Assembly: GCA_947631585.1 (NCBI GenBank)
Contig: CANRLY010000001.1
Location: 1 to 49,132, forward strand
DNA from: an uncultured Clostridia bacterium
GTDB lineage: Bacteria; Bacillota; Clostridia; Oscillospirales; Ruminococcaceae
DNA length: 49,132 bases
Direction: 5' to 3'
Position 1 is the stretch's first letter, and each line of letters opens with the position of its first letter. The position numbers and the translations under genes were made by a program. Of the stretch, positions 7,242-16,986 are shown in pieces. The notes under the pieces were generated by a model that was not told the origin of the DNA, ran no database searches, and was given only the letters and a program-made list of their open reading frames with translations.

Positions 7242-8198
7242 ATGGAAGATAATAATTCTGCTGTTGCTATCGGACAGGAAAAGCCGCTGAACAAGCAAAG
7301 CAAGTTTAAGTACACCCTGCATCAGATGAAGCTGAATGCCGGCTGCTACGGTCTGTTAGCGCCCTTTATGATACTGTTCACAGTGTTCATAATCATACCG
7401 GTAGTCATCTCGCTTCCTCTTGGTTTTACAAACTTCAATATGGTGGAAATGCCTAAGTTTGTGGGATTGTCTAACTTCTATACGCTGTTCCTGAACGACG
7501 ACGTTTTCATGATCGCAGTTAAAAACACTCTGGTGTTTGCGATATTCACAGGACCTTTCAGTTATGCGCTGAGCTTCTTTATTGCATGGCTCATAAACGA
7601 AATGCACCCCAAGCTCAAAACTTTCTTTACCTTCGTGTTCTATGCGCCGTCTATGACACCGTCGGTATACATCATCTGGCAGCTGTTCATGTCCGGCGAC
7701 TCCTACGGCTTCATCAACTCAATAATGATGGACCTGGGATTCATAAACGCTCCGGTGCAGTGGCTCACTGATACCAGATACATACTGGGCGTGGTAATAG
7801 TCGTTCAGCTGTGGATCTCCATGGGCGCAGGATTCCTTGCTATCCGTGCAGGTTTCCAGAACATAGACAAGTCAATGTACGAGGCCGGAGCTATAGAGGG
7901 TATAAGAAACAGATGGCAGGAACTTTTCCTGATAACTGTTCCCTCGATGGGACCGCAGCTGCTGTTTGCGGCAGTAATGCAGATCTCGGCAGCCTTTACG
8001 GTGGGAGCTGTAGGACAGTCTCTGGTGGGACTTCCCTCAACAGACTATGCGGCTCATACCATTATGAATCACGCTACCGACTACGGTACGATCCGTTACG
8101 AAATGGGCTACGCCTGCGCAATATGCTTTATTCTGTTTGCGGCGATGCTGCTGGTGAATAAGCTTATCACATGGCTGCTCGGCAAGTATCTTGACTAA
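7242..8198 (+). CDS. Sugar-type ABC permease (MalF-like), pair 1
   Basis: 318 residues, starting 19 bases after the binding-protein gene. About six membrane segments are visible, the first near residues 33-58. The cytoplasmic EAA loop, which docks on the ATPase, is clear at about 206-228 (YEAGAIEGIRNRWQELFLIT, then VP). It forms the inner-membrane channel with the next gene product. The family (binding-protein-dependent CUT1 permeases) normally works with MalK/MsmX-type ATPases, but the ATPases in this operon are LolD-like. Confidence 0.92.
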   Translation: MEDNNSAVAIGQEKPLNKQSKFKYTLHQMKLNAGCYGLLAPFMILFTVFIIIPVVISLPLGFTNFNMVEMPKFVGLSNFYTLFLNDDVFMIAVKNTLVFAIFTGPFSYALSFFIAWLINEMHPKLKTFFTFVFYAPSMTPSVYIIWQLFMSGDSYGFINSIMMDLGFINAPVQWLTDTRYILGVVIVVQLWISMGAGFLAIRAGFQNIDKSMYEAGAIEGIRNRWQELFLITVPSMGPQLLFAAVMQISAAFTVGAVGQSLVGLPSTDYAAHTIMNHATDYGTIRYEMGYACAICFILFAAMLLVNKLITWLLGKYLD

Positions 8199-8213
8199 GG
8201 AGGTGGAGACGAA

Positions 8214-9110
8214 ATGGCAAATCATAAAAAGAAAAAGGATATCAATGAACTGAAAGTCAAGGATAAACGCAAAAGAATAAACGGAAGCCTGGGCGGAGAT
8301 ATCGTTATCTTCATATTCCTGGCGCTGTTGGGAATATTCATGGTGTTCCCCCTTTACTACGCAATAATCCAGTCTTTCAAACCTATCGAGGAGCTTTTCG
8401 TTTTCCCGCCTAAGCTCTATGTGCTTCGTCCCACAATGAGGAACTACTCGGATATGTTCAAGGTGGCAAGCAGCTTGTGGGTGCCGCTTTCAAGATACAT
8501 ATTCAACAGTGCGTTCGTAACTGTCGTGGTATCAGTGGCAAACATCTTCGTCTGCTGCTGTGCGGCGTTCCCTCTTGCAAAGTGCAAATTCCCCGGAGCG
8601 CAGCTTATCAATAAAATAGTAGTTACTGCGCTGTTGTTCACATCTTCTGCAATGTGGATCATTCAGTTCCTGGTAATGGCAGTGCTGGGCATGATAGATA
8701 CCTACTGGGCTCTTATCCTCCCAAGCGTTGCAACGGCAATGGGACTGTTCCTTATGAGACAGAGCATGACGACTATCCACGACTCGATGATAGAAGCGGC
8801 TAAGGTGGACGGCGCAGGTCTGTTCAGGATCTGCTGGACCATCGTAATGCCAAACTCAAAACCGGCACTTATGACACTTCTGATCTTCGCTTTCCAGGGA
8901 GCCTGGAATATCCAGGGCGGCGCTCTTATCTATTCGGAAGAGCTCAAGACCCTCCCTACTATAATGAACCAGATCTCTGCCGCAGGTATCGCAAGACAGG
9001 GCGTTACCTTCGCAACGGCGGTTATCCTGATGATACCTCCTCTGCTGGTGTTCCTTATCGCTCAGAACAACGTTATGGAAACAATGGCAAACTCCGGTAT
9101 CAAGGATTGA
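8214..9110 (+). CDS. Sugar-type ABC permease (MalG-like), pair 1
   Basis: 298 residues, 15 bases after the first permease, with AGGAGGTG upstream. A basic cytoplasmic start (KKKKDINELKVKDKRKR) precedes the first membrane segment (about 27-50). The EAA loop lies near 185-207 (MIEAAKVDGAGLFRICWTIV, then MP). This is the second half of the permease heterodimer. It ends 50 bases before the NHL gene, in the same operon. Confidence 0.92.
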   Translation: MANHKKKKDINELKVKDKRKRINGSLGGDIVIFIFLALLGIFMVFPLYYAIIQSFKPIEELFVFPPKLYVLRPTMRNYSDMFKVASSLWVPLSRYIFNSAFVTVVVSVANIFVCCCAAFPLAKCKFPGAQLINKIVVTALLFTSSAMWIIQFLVMAVLGMIDTYWALILPSVATAMGLFLMRQSMTTIHDSMIEAAKVDGAGLFRICWTIVMPNSKPALMTLLIFAFQGAWNIQGGALIYSEELKTLPTIMNQISAAGIARQGVTFATAVILMIPPLLVFLIAQNNVMETMANSGIKD

Positions 9111-9160
9111 TATAGGAATGAAAGTCAGATCAAATCATAAAAGGAAACAGGTGATAATTG

Positions 9161-10762
9161 GTGTCGAAATTAAAAAAATGCTTTATCGGCATTGTGGCAG
9201 CGGTCACAGCGGCAGGCTCATTTGCTGCAACCGCATTCGCCGACGAGCCGTATGAGACCTACAGCTATGATATGTGGCAGGACACCATCCCGTCGCAGGC
9301 TGGCTACAGGGTCGAAAGGACCGTTACCGGACTTGATATGGGACTTTCCTCTTTATCAGATCCGGAAAGCCCGTTCTTTATAAGCGAAAAGGAAAGTCCG
9401 TACCTTAACACGGCAAGAGATATGTTCTTTGACGACGTGAGCGAGACGTTCTGGGTGGTGGATTCTGGAAACAACAGACTTCTCCAGCTGGACAAAGACC
9501 TGAAGCTCATCGGCTGTATAAAGACTATCGAGGGAAGTTCGGTAAGTACATTCAACAACCCTCAGGGTATCTTTACTTCAACGGACGACAAGGGAGTTAC
9601 AACTATTTACCTTGCGGACGCTGACAACAACAGGGGTCTTAAACTGGAAAAGACCAGCCCCACCAGCGCAAAGGTAATTCTGGAACTGACAAAGCCGGAA
9701 ACAGAGGCTTACAAGGCGGAGGCTTTTACACCGTCTAAGGTAATAGCCGATAAGGAGGGCAACATCTACCTTATCTCTACTTCGGTAAACTCCGGTGCGC
9801 TGAGGTATGACTCCGCAGGAACTTTCAGAGGATTCTTCGGTGCGAACCGTGTTGAACAGACCGCTGCGGTAGTTGCAAGAAAGGTCTGGAGAATGTTCGC
9901 TTCGGAAGCGCAGCTGGAAGCTATGGTAAGCTCGGTCCCTACTGAGTTCCACAACTTCGATATTGACGAGGACGGTTTCGTCTTTACAGTAACTGAATCG
10001 GCTAACGCTTCCACCGACGCAGTTAAAAAACTGAACCCGGCAGGATATAATATCTGGGACAACGCAGTGGGAAATTCCTACGAGTTCGGCGACTTCGCAT
10101 GGAGCGCAAAGGAATATTCCGCTAAGTCCACCAAGCTGACAGACGTAGTCATCGGCGAGGGCGGAATAATAAACCTGCTGGACTATGAGACCGGAAGAGT
10201 TTTCCAGTACGACAAGGACGCAAACCTGCTGTTCATCTTCGGAGCAAAATCAACTCCGTCAGAGCAGGAGGGAAGCTTTACCGCACCTAATGCGGTGGAG
10301 ACCTACGGCACGAACATATACGTTCTGGACGGAACGAAAAACGATATTACGGTGTTTACCGAAACGGTTTTCGGAAAGTACGTTCATCAGGCTTCCGAAC
10401 TGTATGTTCAGGGTAAATATGTAGAAGCCAAGCCTATCTGGGAAGAGGTCATGAGAAGAGACGGCGGCTACACGCTGGCTCACATAGCTCTGGGAAAAGC
10501 TGCCCTTAACGAGGACAGATACGCCGACGCTATGGAATACTTCGAGACCGCTTACGACCAGGAGAATTACGACAAGGCTTTTGAGTATTACAGGGACGAC
10601 TTCCTCAGAGACCACTTCCAGGCGATAGTAATTACGCTGGTCGTGCTGATAGTGCTGATAATAGTTCTTGTAAAGCTCAGGCAAAAAGGCAAGATAAAGT
10701 CCATCGGCGAATACATAAAGGCTTCCAAAGAGAAAAAAGCTGCAAAGGAGGAAAATGAGTAA
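9161..10762 (+). CDS. Membrane-anchored extracytoplasmic NHL-repeat and TPR protein
   Basis: 533 residues from GTG 9161 (AGGTGA 6 bases upstream; TTG 9158 also possible). A signal sequence ending near AFA-DEP is followed by NHL-type beta-propeller repeats (about 80-400) with recurring units such as WVVDSGNNRLLQLDKDLKLI and IYLADADNNRGLKL. Next is a TPR-like helical part (about 405-485: GKYVEAKPIWEEVMRRDGGY, AHIALGKAALNEDRYADAM), one membrane segment (about 487-507) and a Lys-rich cytoplasmic tail. NHL propellers and TPRs are protein- or glycan-contact scaffolds. A role as an assembly or sensing partner of the transporter is inferred from its place between transporter genes. No catalytic motif is seen. 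Confidence 0.8.
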   Translation: MSKLKKCFIGIVAAVTAAGSFAATAFADEPYETYSYDMWQDTIPSQAGYRVERTVTGLDMGLSSLSDPESPFFISEKESPYLNTARDMFFDDVSETFWVVDSGNNRLLQLDKDLKLIGCIKTIEGSSVSTFNNPQGIFTSTDDKGVTTIYLADADNNRGLKLEKTSPTSAKVILELTKPETEAYKAEAFTPSKVIADKEGNIYLISTSVNSGALRYDSAGTFRGFFGANRVEQTAAVVARKVWRMFASEAQLEAMVSSVPTEFHNFDIDEDGFVFTVTESANASTDAVKKLNPAGYNIWDNAVGNSYEFGDFAWSAKEYSAKSTKLTDVVIGEGGIINLLDYETGRVFQYDKDANLLFIFGAKSTPSEQEGSFTAPNAVETYGTNIYVLDGTKNDITVFTETVFGKYVHQASELYVQGKYVEAKPIWEEVMRRDGGYTLAHIALGKAALNEDRYADAMEYFETAYDQENYDKAFEYYRDDFLRDHFQAIVITLVVLIVLIIVLVKLRQKGKIKSIGEYIKASKEKKAAKEENE

Positions 10763-11391
10763 TGTATGAATTTTCAACTTTAGGTTGGCTCAAACACGTT
10801 ATTTTCCATCCGGTGGAAGGCTTTGAAGATCTGAGATGGAAGAAAAAAGGTTCGCTGAAGCTGTCGTTCTTAATAGTTTTCCTGCTCTTTGTGGCAATGG
10901 TAGTGAACCGTCAGCTGAAAGGCTTTGCGTTCAACACCGCTTATGTAAAGGTGTTCAACGTAGTGCCGCTGATAGTGCAGTCGATAGTTTACTTCTTTGT
11001 GTGGGTAATAGGAAACTGGGCGGTATGTACCTTGTTCGACGGCGAGGGAACGCTGAAAAATATCTGCATTTACTCGGCATACGCTCTCGTACCTTATATA
11101 ATAGGCGTGTATGTGTCGGTGTTCATATCGAACTTCCTGATACTGGACGAGGCTATCTGGGTGAACTTCATTTATTTGCTGGGACTGGGCTGGTCGGTGG
11201 TGCTTATGATACAGGCAATGAAAGCCGTCCACCAGTATTCCTTCACAAAAACGATCGTGTCGATCATCGGAACTCTTATAGCAATGCTGCTGATACTTTT
11301 CCTGGCAGTGCTGCTGCTCTCATTGTTCCAGCAGGTGTACGTTTTCGTTTACTCGATCTACACCGAGATCGCATACAGGGTCAGAGGCTGA
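10762..11391 (+). CDS. Yip1-family-like polytopic membrane protein
   Basis: 209 residues; its ATG overlaps the previous stop in TAATG, so the two are probably translationally coupled. About five hydrophobic membrane segments, short loops, and an N-terminus (WLKHVIFHPVEGFEDLRWKK) that matches the start of bacterial Yip1-domain proteins. Function is unknown in bacteria; eukaryotic relatives act in membrane traffic. Tight coupling to the NHL protein suggests that they form a complex. Confidence 0.75.
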   Translation: MYEFSTLGWLKHVIFHPVEGFEDLRWKKKGSLKLSFLIVFLLFVAMVVNRQLKGFAFNTAYVKVFNVVPLIVQSIVYFFVWVIGNWAVCTLFDGEGTLKNICIYSAYALVPYIIGVYVSVFISNFLILDEAIWVNFIYLLGLGWSVVLMIQAMKAVHQYSFTKTIVSIIGTLIAMLLILFLAVLLLSLFQQVYVFVYSIYTEIAYRVRG

Positions 11392-11413
11392 GGAAAGGAT
11401 GGTGTTTTGAATC

Positions 11414-14400
11414 ATGCACGGAAAAAAGAAAAAGATCCTTATCTTTGCGTTGGTCCTTTCTATGCTGATGCCGCTGGGCTCCGCTTTTGCAGCTGAGGAG
11501 AACGAAAACGCAGACTCTTCCGCTGAAACGGACGAGAACGGCGCTGAAAACTCCGAGGGCGAAGATGGCGAAGAGGAAGAAGAAGAGGACGAAACTGTCG
11601 ATCTTGCTACCGAAACTACCGCAGAGTACGTTAAGAGCGCAATGGAAGTTCTGGGAAGCGAGAGCGATTATACAGTTTACAAGGGAGTTATCACTAACAG
11701 GCAGAATCTGGATCTGATGCTGGCTAACGCTCAGATGTATCTGGACGCAAAGGATAGCTATACTCCCGAAAGTCTGGGAGCTTACAGCGACGCAGTGGAA
11801 AAGGCAAGACCTCTTGCGGAGGATATGGCGGCTACTCAGTATGAGATAGACGAGGCTGCTATTGAAATTGAAAGAGCGCAGCTGGCTCTGGTGTATGCCG
11901 GACAAGAACCGGTGGAAACTCCTGAACCGGATACGGTGGATAAGAGCGTGTTGCAGAATACGCTGGATTCCGCAGACCCGAATCTGGTGGAAAGCGATTA
12001 CACCGAGTACACCTGGAAGATCTATTCCGATTCGCTGGAAAACGCAAAGAAACTTATCGACGATGCAGCTGCTACTCAGGCTGACGTAAATGCGGCTGTG
12101 AACGAGATAACTTACACCAAGGGCAAACTGCTGGCAGCTCCGAAAGAACAGCTGGCAATAATCTACAACGACCCCGAAAAGGGCGAAACGCTGGTGGCAG
12201 TTATAGACGAGGCTGAGGGGGAAGGCGCAAGCCGCATAAATATGTCTCCCGAAGGCATCTGGGTGGTAGAAACCGACAGCAGCTACAGCAAGCTGGAAAA
12301 TTTCTACATCAAACTGTTGAGCAAGAACGAGTCCAGCGCATTTGTTACAACAGATAAGGACGCTGTTTATATCATGGACGCTTCCGCCGGAACTATCTCG
12401 GATACCTACGCTTATCAGGGCGAGGACAACGAGAACGGCAGAAAGTTCGTTTCGGAAAGCAGCGGAAGAATAATGTTCACCACGCTGGAGACCGACAGGC
12501 TCCTGGCTGACGTGCAGCTGGCTATGGAAAATGAGAACCTGGCAGTTTACGCCGACGAGGTGAACGGAAAACTTGCTCTTTATGACAAGAAAGGGGATAA
12601 ATACTGGTGGTCAACGCCGGTAAATCCCTACGGCGATCAAACTATCATCGACCAGGCTAAGATGACTTCCATGAAACTGCCTCAGAGGAATCAGTCGGCT
12701 TCGGGACTGATACTCCAGTACGGCGACCTGAGACAGGAGAAGAGGAACGTAACTGACCTTTACTCCAAAGCAGTGCAGGAGACCAAAGCCGGAAGCGAGA
12801 CCTGGAAGATCTCCGGAAACGGTCTGACCGTTACCTATAAGTTCAGGGACGGCGGATTTGAAGTTCCGGTAGAGTATAAGCTCTATGACGACAGGCTGGA
12901 AGCTTCGGTGGATATGGAAAAAGTCGTTGAAAAGACGGCTGACGACTCGGTGAGCGGAAAGATAGTCACCGCCCTTACCCTTAACCCATCGTTCGGTGCG
13001 GCTCCTCTGCTGGACCTTGCCGGAAATGAAGTCGAGGGATATATGGTCATTCCTGACGGAAGCGGAGCTATTATACGTTACAACAACGGAAAACAAGGCT
13101 ACACTTCCTACACCCAGCAGCTTTACGGCAGAGACAAGACCACAGTTCCCCTTAATGCGCCGAGAGTTACAGAACAGGCTTACCTGCCGCTGATAGCTAC
13201 GGTGGAAGGCAAGAACGGTCTTGTGGCTATTGCTACCGACGGCGACGGAAACGCTTCAGTAAACGCTCAGGTGAGCAGGCAGAACAAGCAGGCTTTCAAT
13301 ACCGTGAACTTTACTTTCAACCTGAGAAGCTCCGACACCTACTACATGGGCGGAACGGACGGAACCAGGATAACGGTGTTTGAAAAGGGCAAGATCAAGA
13401 CCGATAAAATAGCGGTAAGCTATTATCCTATAAGCGATGAGAAGGAAGTAAACTACGCAGATGTGGCTGCGGTCTACAGAAACTACCTTATCACAGAAAA
13501 GGGTCTTGAGAAAAAGACTGAAGCCGGAAAGACAAACCTTTATCTTGACCTGTTCGGAGGCGTGCTGAAAGAAACTTCTATCGCCGGAGTGCCGGTGGAT
13601 ATGAAAACCAGAGTTACTACGTTCGACCAGGCGGAAGAAATAATCAAGAAGCTGTCCGACGGCGGAGTTACCAGCATGGTGGCAAATTACAACCAGTGGA
13701 CCAACAAGTCTATGGTAGGAAAAATTTCCACCAAGTTCAAACCCTCCGGAAAATTAGGCGGAAAGAGCGGATTTGAGGATTTTCAGACGGCAGCGCAGTC
13801 GATGAACACGGTCATCTATCCCTCTATCTCCAATATGGAAATGAAGAGCAGCACCTGGGGATTCCTCACTTTGAACAGTACGGCGATAAGAGTTTCAAAC
13901 GCTCAGTCAAGACAAAGCAAGTACAGTATTGCGTTTGGAGTACAGCAGTCGGGTAAAGCTCCCGCCCTGCTCTCGCCTAACGCTTACACCAAGGCGATGA
14001 CTCAGATGGTGGAAAGCTTCACCGATAAGGGTCAGAAGAATATCGGCTTCGGCGAATACTCAAATACGCTGGTGTCTGACTTTTCAAGAAAACACGCTCT
14101 CAGCAGAGAGTCTAACGAAGATAACCTTGTGGAGAACTACAAAAAGGCATCTGAGCAGATGGAAAGCATTATCGCAGACGAGGCAAACGCTTATATTATC
14201 CCGTATGTGGATCATATAACCAATGTGCCTGTTTACTCCAGCCAGTATAATATGGCGGATCTGGATATACCGCTTTACCAGATGGTCATTCACGGATATG
14301 TTCCGTATGCGTCAACTCCTGTAAACGCTAATTCCAACGCTGAAGAAGTGTTTATGCTGTCGCTGGCATCAGGTTCGGCAATACACTACGATATGTTCTA

Positions 14401-14701
14401 CGAGGAAGCTTATGAACTGATAGATACGGACTTCAACGACCTGTACTACGCAAATTACGCAGGCTGGATAGACCCCGCTATCAAACAGTATCAGCTCAGC
14501 GACAAGATACTCAGTCAGGTGAGCGACAAGATCATCACCGATTACCAGGTCAATGAGGAGACCGGAGTTATTACCACGACTTACAGCTCTGAAGGTTCGG
14601 CGGACGTTGTGATAACTATTGACACGGTCAACGCCACGGCAGATGTAAACGGCGTTAAGTACGATCTTAAAACAGCTATAGAAGGAGGTTTGCAGGGCTA
14701 A
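11414..14701 (+). CDS. DUF5696-like large secreted protein with FIVAR-like helical repeats
   Basis: 1095 residues. Signal peptide (cleavage near AFA, residue 26), a highly acidic linker (about 28-60), two helical FIVAR-like repeats (about 100-150 and 175-225, each with a Y..SL..A...A..L pattern), then a long region (about 380-1095) that I assign to the DUF5696 family by overall similarity. Its second half has alternating helix/strand segments reminiscent of glycoside-hydrolase barrels, with acids scattered, but no catalytic pair can be named. No C-terminal anchor or sorting motif. ATG 11414 is used although the AGGAAAGGA site is about 13 bases away. The stop overlaps the next gene (TAATG). 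Glycan processing is an inference from context. Confidence 0.75.
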   Translation: MHGKKKKILIFALVLSMLMPLGSAFAAEENENADSSAETDENGAENSEGEDGEEEEEEDETVDLATETTAEYVKSAMEVLGSESDYTVYKGVITNRQNLDLMLANAQMYLDAKDSYTPESLGAYSDAVEKARPLAEDMAATQYEIDEAAIEIERAQLALVYAGQEPVETPEPDTVDKSVLQNTLDSADPNLVESDYTEYTWKIYSDSLENAKKLIDDAAATQADVNAAVNEITYTKGKLLAAPKEQLAIIYNDPEKGETLVAVIDEAEGEGASRINMSPEGIWVVETDSSYSKLENFYIKLLSKNESSAFVTTDKDAVYIMDASAGTISDTYAYQGEDNENGRKFVSESSGRIMFTTLETDRLLADVQLAMENENLAVYADEVNGKLALYDKKGDKYWWSTPVNPYGDQTIIDQAKMTSMKLPQRNQSASGLILQYGDLRQEKRNVTDLYSKAVQETKAGSETWKISGNGLTVTYKFRDGGFEVPVEYKLYDDRLEASVDMEKVVEKTADDSVSGKIVTALTLNPSFGAAPLLDLAGNEVEGYMVIPDGSGAIIRYNNGKQGYTSYTQQLYGRDKTTVPLNAPRVTEQAYLPLIATVEGKNGLVAIATDGDGNASVNAQVSRQNKQAFNTVNFTFNLRSSDTYYMGGTDGTRITVFEKGKIKTDKIAVSYYPISDEKEVNYADVAAVYRNYLITEKGLEKKTEAGKTNLYLDLFGGVLKETSIAGVPVDMKTRVTTFDQAEEIIKKLSDGGVTSMVANYNQWTNKSMVGKISTKFKPSGKLGGKSGFEDFQTAAQSMNTVIYPSISNMEMKSSTWGFLTLNSTAIRVSNAQSRQSKYSIAFGVQQSGKAPALLSPNAYTKAMTQMVESFTDKGQKNIGFGEYSNTLVSDFSRKHALSRESNEDNLVENYKKASEQMESIIADEANAYIIPYVDHITNVPVYSSQYNMADLDIPLYQMVIHGYVPYASTPVNANSNAEEVFMLSLASGSAIHYDMFYEEAYELIDTDFNDLYYANYAGWIDPAIKQYQLSDKILSQVSDKIITDYQVNEETGVITTTYSSEGSADVVITIDTVNATADVNGVKYDLKTAIEGGLQG

Positions 14702-15816
14702 TGGAAGAAAATAAAAAAATGGAGGCTTCCGAGGAAATGGTAAATGCCTCAGAAGCTGCTCCAGAAGAAATTTCTCAGACTGAAGAAGCTGTTGCAGACG
14801 TAACTTCAGGTAAGATCAAAGACGGAGAGATGGAGTTCTCGTTCGATACTCCGGAGAAAAAGGACGAGAACACTCCGCTTGAAAGCAAGGCTTCCAAAAA
14901 GAAGCCCAAGCAAAAGGGTATGAAGATACCCTACGAAAGAAGAAAGATGCTCTACGGCTACGGATTTATCGCTCTGTGGTTCATCGGAACTATCTACTTC
15001 TTCATCATGCCTACGATAACTTCGCTTATCTATTCGTTCAACGACACTCAGCCTGTTTCAGGAAAGATGCAGCTGGATTTCGTGGGCATACAGAATTACT
15101 ACAACGCATTCAGGAAAGATACGGCTTACACCAAGAACCTGCTGGACGTTCTGGGCTCTACAATTCTGAAAACACCGCTGATAATCATTTTCTCAATCTT
15201 CGTAGCGGTAATACTCAACCAGAAGTTCAGGGGCAGGACTTTCGCAAGAGCGGTATTCTTCCTGCCGGTAATAATCGCAACAGGACCGGTTTACGACATA
15301 ATCACCGGTAACATGAACACCGGTGGATATTCAGGCGGTTCTGAGCAGTTCAGCACCATGTTTGAGACGGACCTTGTGGATCAGCTGCTGACGTTTTTGG
15401 GAATTTACAATATAAGCGACAAGCTGACGTCAGCCATTACGACCATCACGTCGGATATCTTCAACATGGTATGGAACGCAGGTATCCAGATACTGCTGTT
15501 CTTGTCGGCGCTGCAAAACATTCCCTATTCCGCCAAGGAAGCCGCCCAGATGGAAGGCGCTACGGCGTGGGAATACTTCTGGAAGATCACAGTGCCTTAT
15601 ATCAGCCCGATGATCATGGCAAGCCTTGTTTACACGGTAGTTGACTCGTTCGTTGACCCGACCAACTCAGTAATGCAGCAGGTAGTTTCCAAGTCCTCGC
15701 AGTGGGAGCACGGTTACAGTGCGGCGATGGCGTGGGCGTACTTCGCAATAGTGGGAGTCGTTCTGGCGATAGCAGTTGTCATCGTAAACAAGTTTGTATA
15801 CTATGAAGTGGATTAA
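14701..15816 (+). CDS. Sugar-type ABC permease (MalF-like), pair 2, with acidic N-terminal extension
   Basis: 371 residues, coupled by TAATG to the DUF5696-like gene. The first 80 or so residues are cytoplasmic, strongly acidic and then Lys-rich, and are extra compared with usual 290-310 residue permeases. Six membrane segments follow from about residue 90. EAA loop near 279-300 (AKEAAQMEGATAWEYFWKIT, then VP). The extension may mediate ATPase choice or regulation, which is inferred. With the next gene it forms a second channel in the same operon. Confidence 0.9.
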   Translation: MEENKKMEASEEMVNASEAAPEEISQTEEAVADVTSGKIKDGEMEFSFDTPEKKDENTPLESKASKKKPKQKGMKIPYERRKMLYGYGFIALWFIGTIYFFIMPTITSLIYSFNDTQPVSGKMQLDFVGIQNYYNAFRKDTAYTKNLLDVLGSTILKTPLIIIFSIFVAVILNQKFRGRTFARAVFFLPVIIATGPVYDIITGNMNTGGYSGGSEQFSTMFETDLVDQLLTFLGIYNISDKLTSAITTITSDIFNMVWNAGIQILLFLSALQNIPYSAKEAAQMEGATAWEYFWKITVPYISPMIMASLVYTVVDSFVDPTNSVMQQVVSKSSQWEHGYSAAMAWAYFAIVGVVLAIAVVIVNKFVYYEVD

Positions 15817-15828
15817 GGGGGGATAAGA

Positions 15829-16878
15829 GTGGCAACCAGAAAAGAAGAAAAACAATTTGCAAAAGAAATGAAAGCGGCTAAAAAAGCCAAGCTCAAAGCA
15901 ATGAAAGCGGCTGGTATCAAGCCCGACCTTACTCCCGAGCAGATACGTTACAACCGCAACAAAGCTCTGGTAGGAGCAGTGTGGCCGATATTCAGGTTCC
16001 TGATACTTTTCGGACTCTGCTTCATAATCCTCTACCCTCTTATCTTCATGTTCTCAACGGCGTTCAGACCCAACGACCAGATGTCTGACCCGTCCATCGT
16101 GTGGATACCGAGAAGTCTTACCTTGCAGAACATCAAGGAGACCTGGACCACTATTTCTTACGGTTCTACGGCTCTCCAGACGGTAAGGCTCAACCTTATT
16201 TCCTCGCTGCTGTCCGTTGCTTCCTGTGCTATCACAGGCTACGGATTTGCAAGATTCAAGTTCAAGGGAAAAAATCTGCTGTTTGCGATAGTTGTTCTGA
16301 TGATAATTGTACCGCCTCAGATCACCACGATTCCGCTGTTCGTACAGTTTGCATACTTCAAGGGATTCGGACTGGTAAAGCTGTTCACCGGCAAGCCGTA
16401 TATCTCCCTTATCGACCACGGCATAACGATGTACGCACCGGCGTTGTTCGCCAACGGTATCAAGGCAGGACTGTTCATCTACATATTCAGGCAGTTCTTC
16501 AGAGGGCTTCCCAAGGAGCTTGAGGACGCCGCCTATCTGGACGGCTGCGGTCCGTTCAAGACCTTTGTAAAGGTCATGATACCCAATGCAGCCTCCTCAT
16601 TCCTGACGGTATTCCTTTTCTCCATTGTTTGGTACTGGAACGACTACTATGTTTCGTCCTCGTTCTTCACGGACAACAGTACTATTGCTCTGGAGCTGAA
16701 AAACCTGGACAACACTCTGAGGGCGCAGTTGTTTGACAACCAGCCCGTAACGCCCAGGCAGATCATTGTTTGGCTGGAATCAGGTTGTATTCTTGCCACC
16801 GCCCCGATACTCATTATGTACATCTTTTTACAAAGGTATTTTGTTGAAGGTGTAGAGCGTTCGGGTCTGGTAGGCTGA
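15829..16878 (+). CDS. Sugar-type ABC permease (MalG-like), pair 2
   Basis: 349 residues from GTG 15829, with GGGGGG 6 bases upstream. A 50-residue basic cytoplasmic start (many Lys, KEEKQFAKEMKAAKKAKLKA) contrasts with the acidic extension of its partner, so the two tails could bind each other. Six membrane segments; EAA loop near 230-252 (LEDAAYLDGCGPFKTFVKVM, then IP). It is the last gene of the operon and is followed by a strong terminator. Confidence 0.9.
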   Translation: MATRKEEKQFAKEMKAAKKAKLKAMKAAGIKPDLTPEQIRYNRNKALVGAVWPIFRFLILFGLCFIILYPLIFMFSTAFRPNDQMSDPSIVWIPRSLTLQNIKETWTTISYGSTALQTVRLNLISSLLSVASCAITGYGFARFKFKGKNLLFAIVVLMIIVPPQITTIPLFVQFAYFKGFGLVKLFTGKPYISLIDHGITMYAPALFANGIKAGLFIYIFRQFFRGLPKELEDAAYLDGCGPFKTFVKVMIPNAASSFLTVFLFSIVWYWNDYYVSSSFFTDNSTIALELKNLDNTLRAQLFDNQPVTPRQIIVWLESGCILATAPILIMYIFLQRYFVEGVERSGLVG

Positions 16879-16896
16879 TATCGAAAACTACAGCAA

Positions 16897-16930
16897 GAGC
16901 CGCACCCCTGTCGGGGTGCGGCTCGATTTT
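16897..16930 (+). terminator. Rho-independent terminator of the ABC operon
   Basis: GAGCCGCACCCC (16897-16908), loop TGTC, GGGGTGCGGCTC (16913-16924), then GATTTTTG. Perfect 12-bp stem. Confidence 0.9.
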
Positions 16931-16940
16931 TGCTTTGGCA

Positions 16941-16977
16941 AAAATAAAAGGGACGCCCTCTTATATCCGGGCGTCCC
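16941..16977 (-). terminator. Rho-independent terminator of the galactofuranan operon
   Basis: On the minus strand GGGACGCCC (16969-16977), a 10-base loop, GGGCGTCCC (16950-16958), then TTTTATTTT. It lies 10 bases beyond the glf stop and faces the ABC operon terminator. Confidence 0.85.
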
Positions 16978-16986
16978 TTGCGCTTA

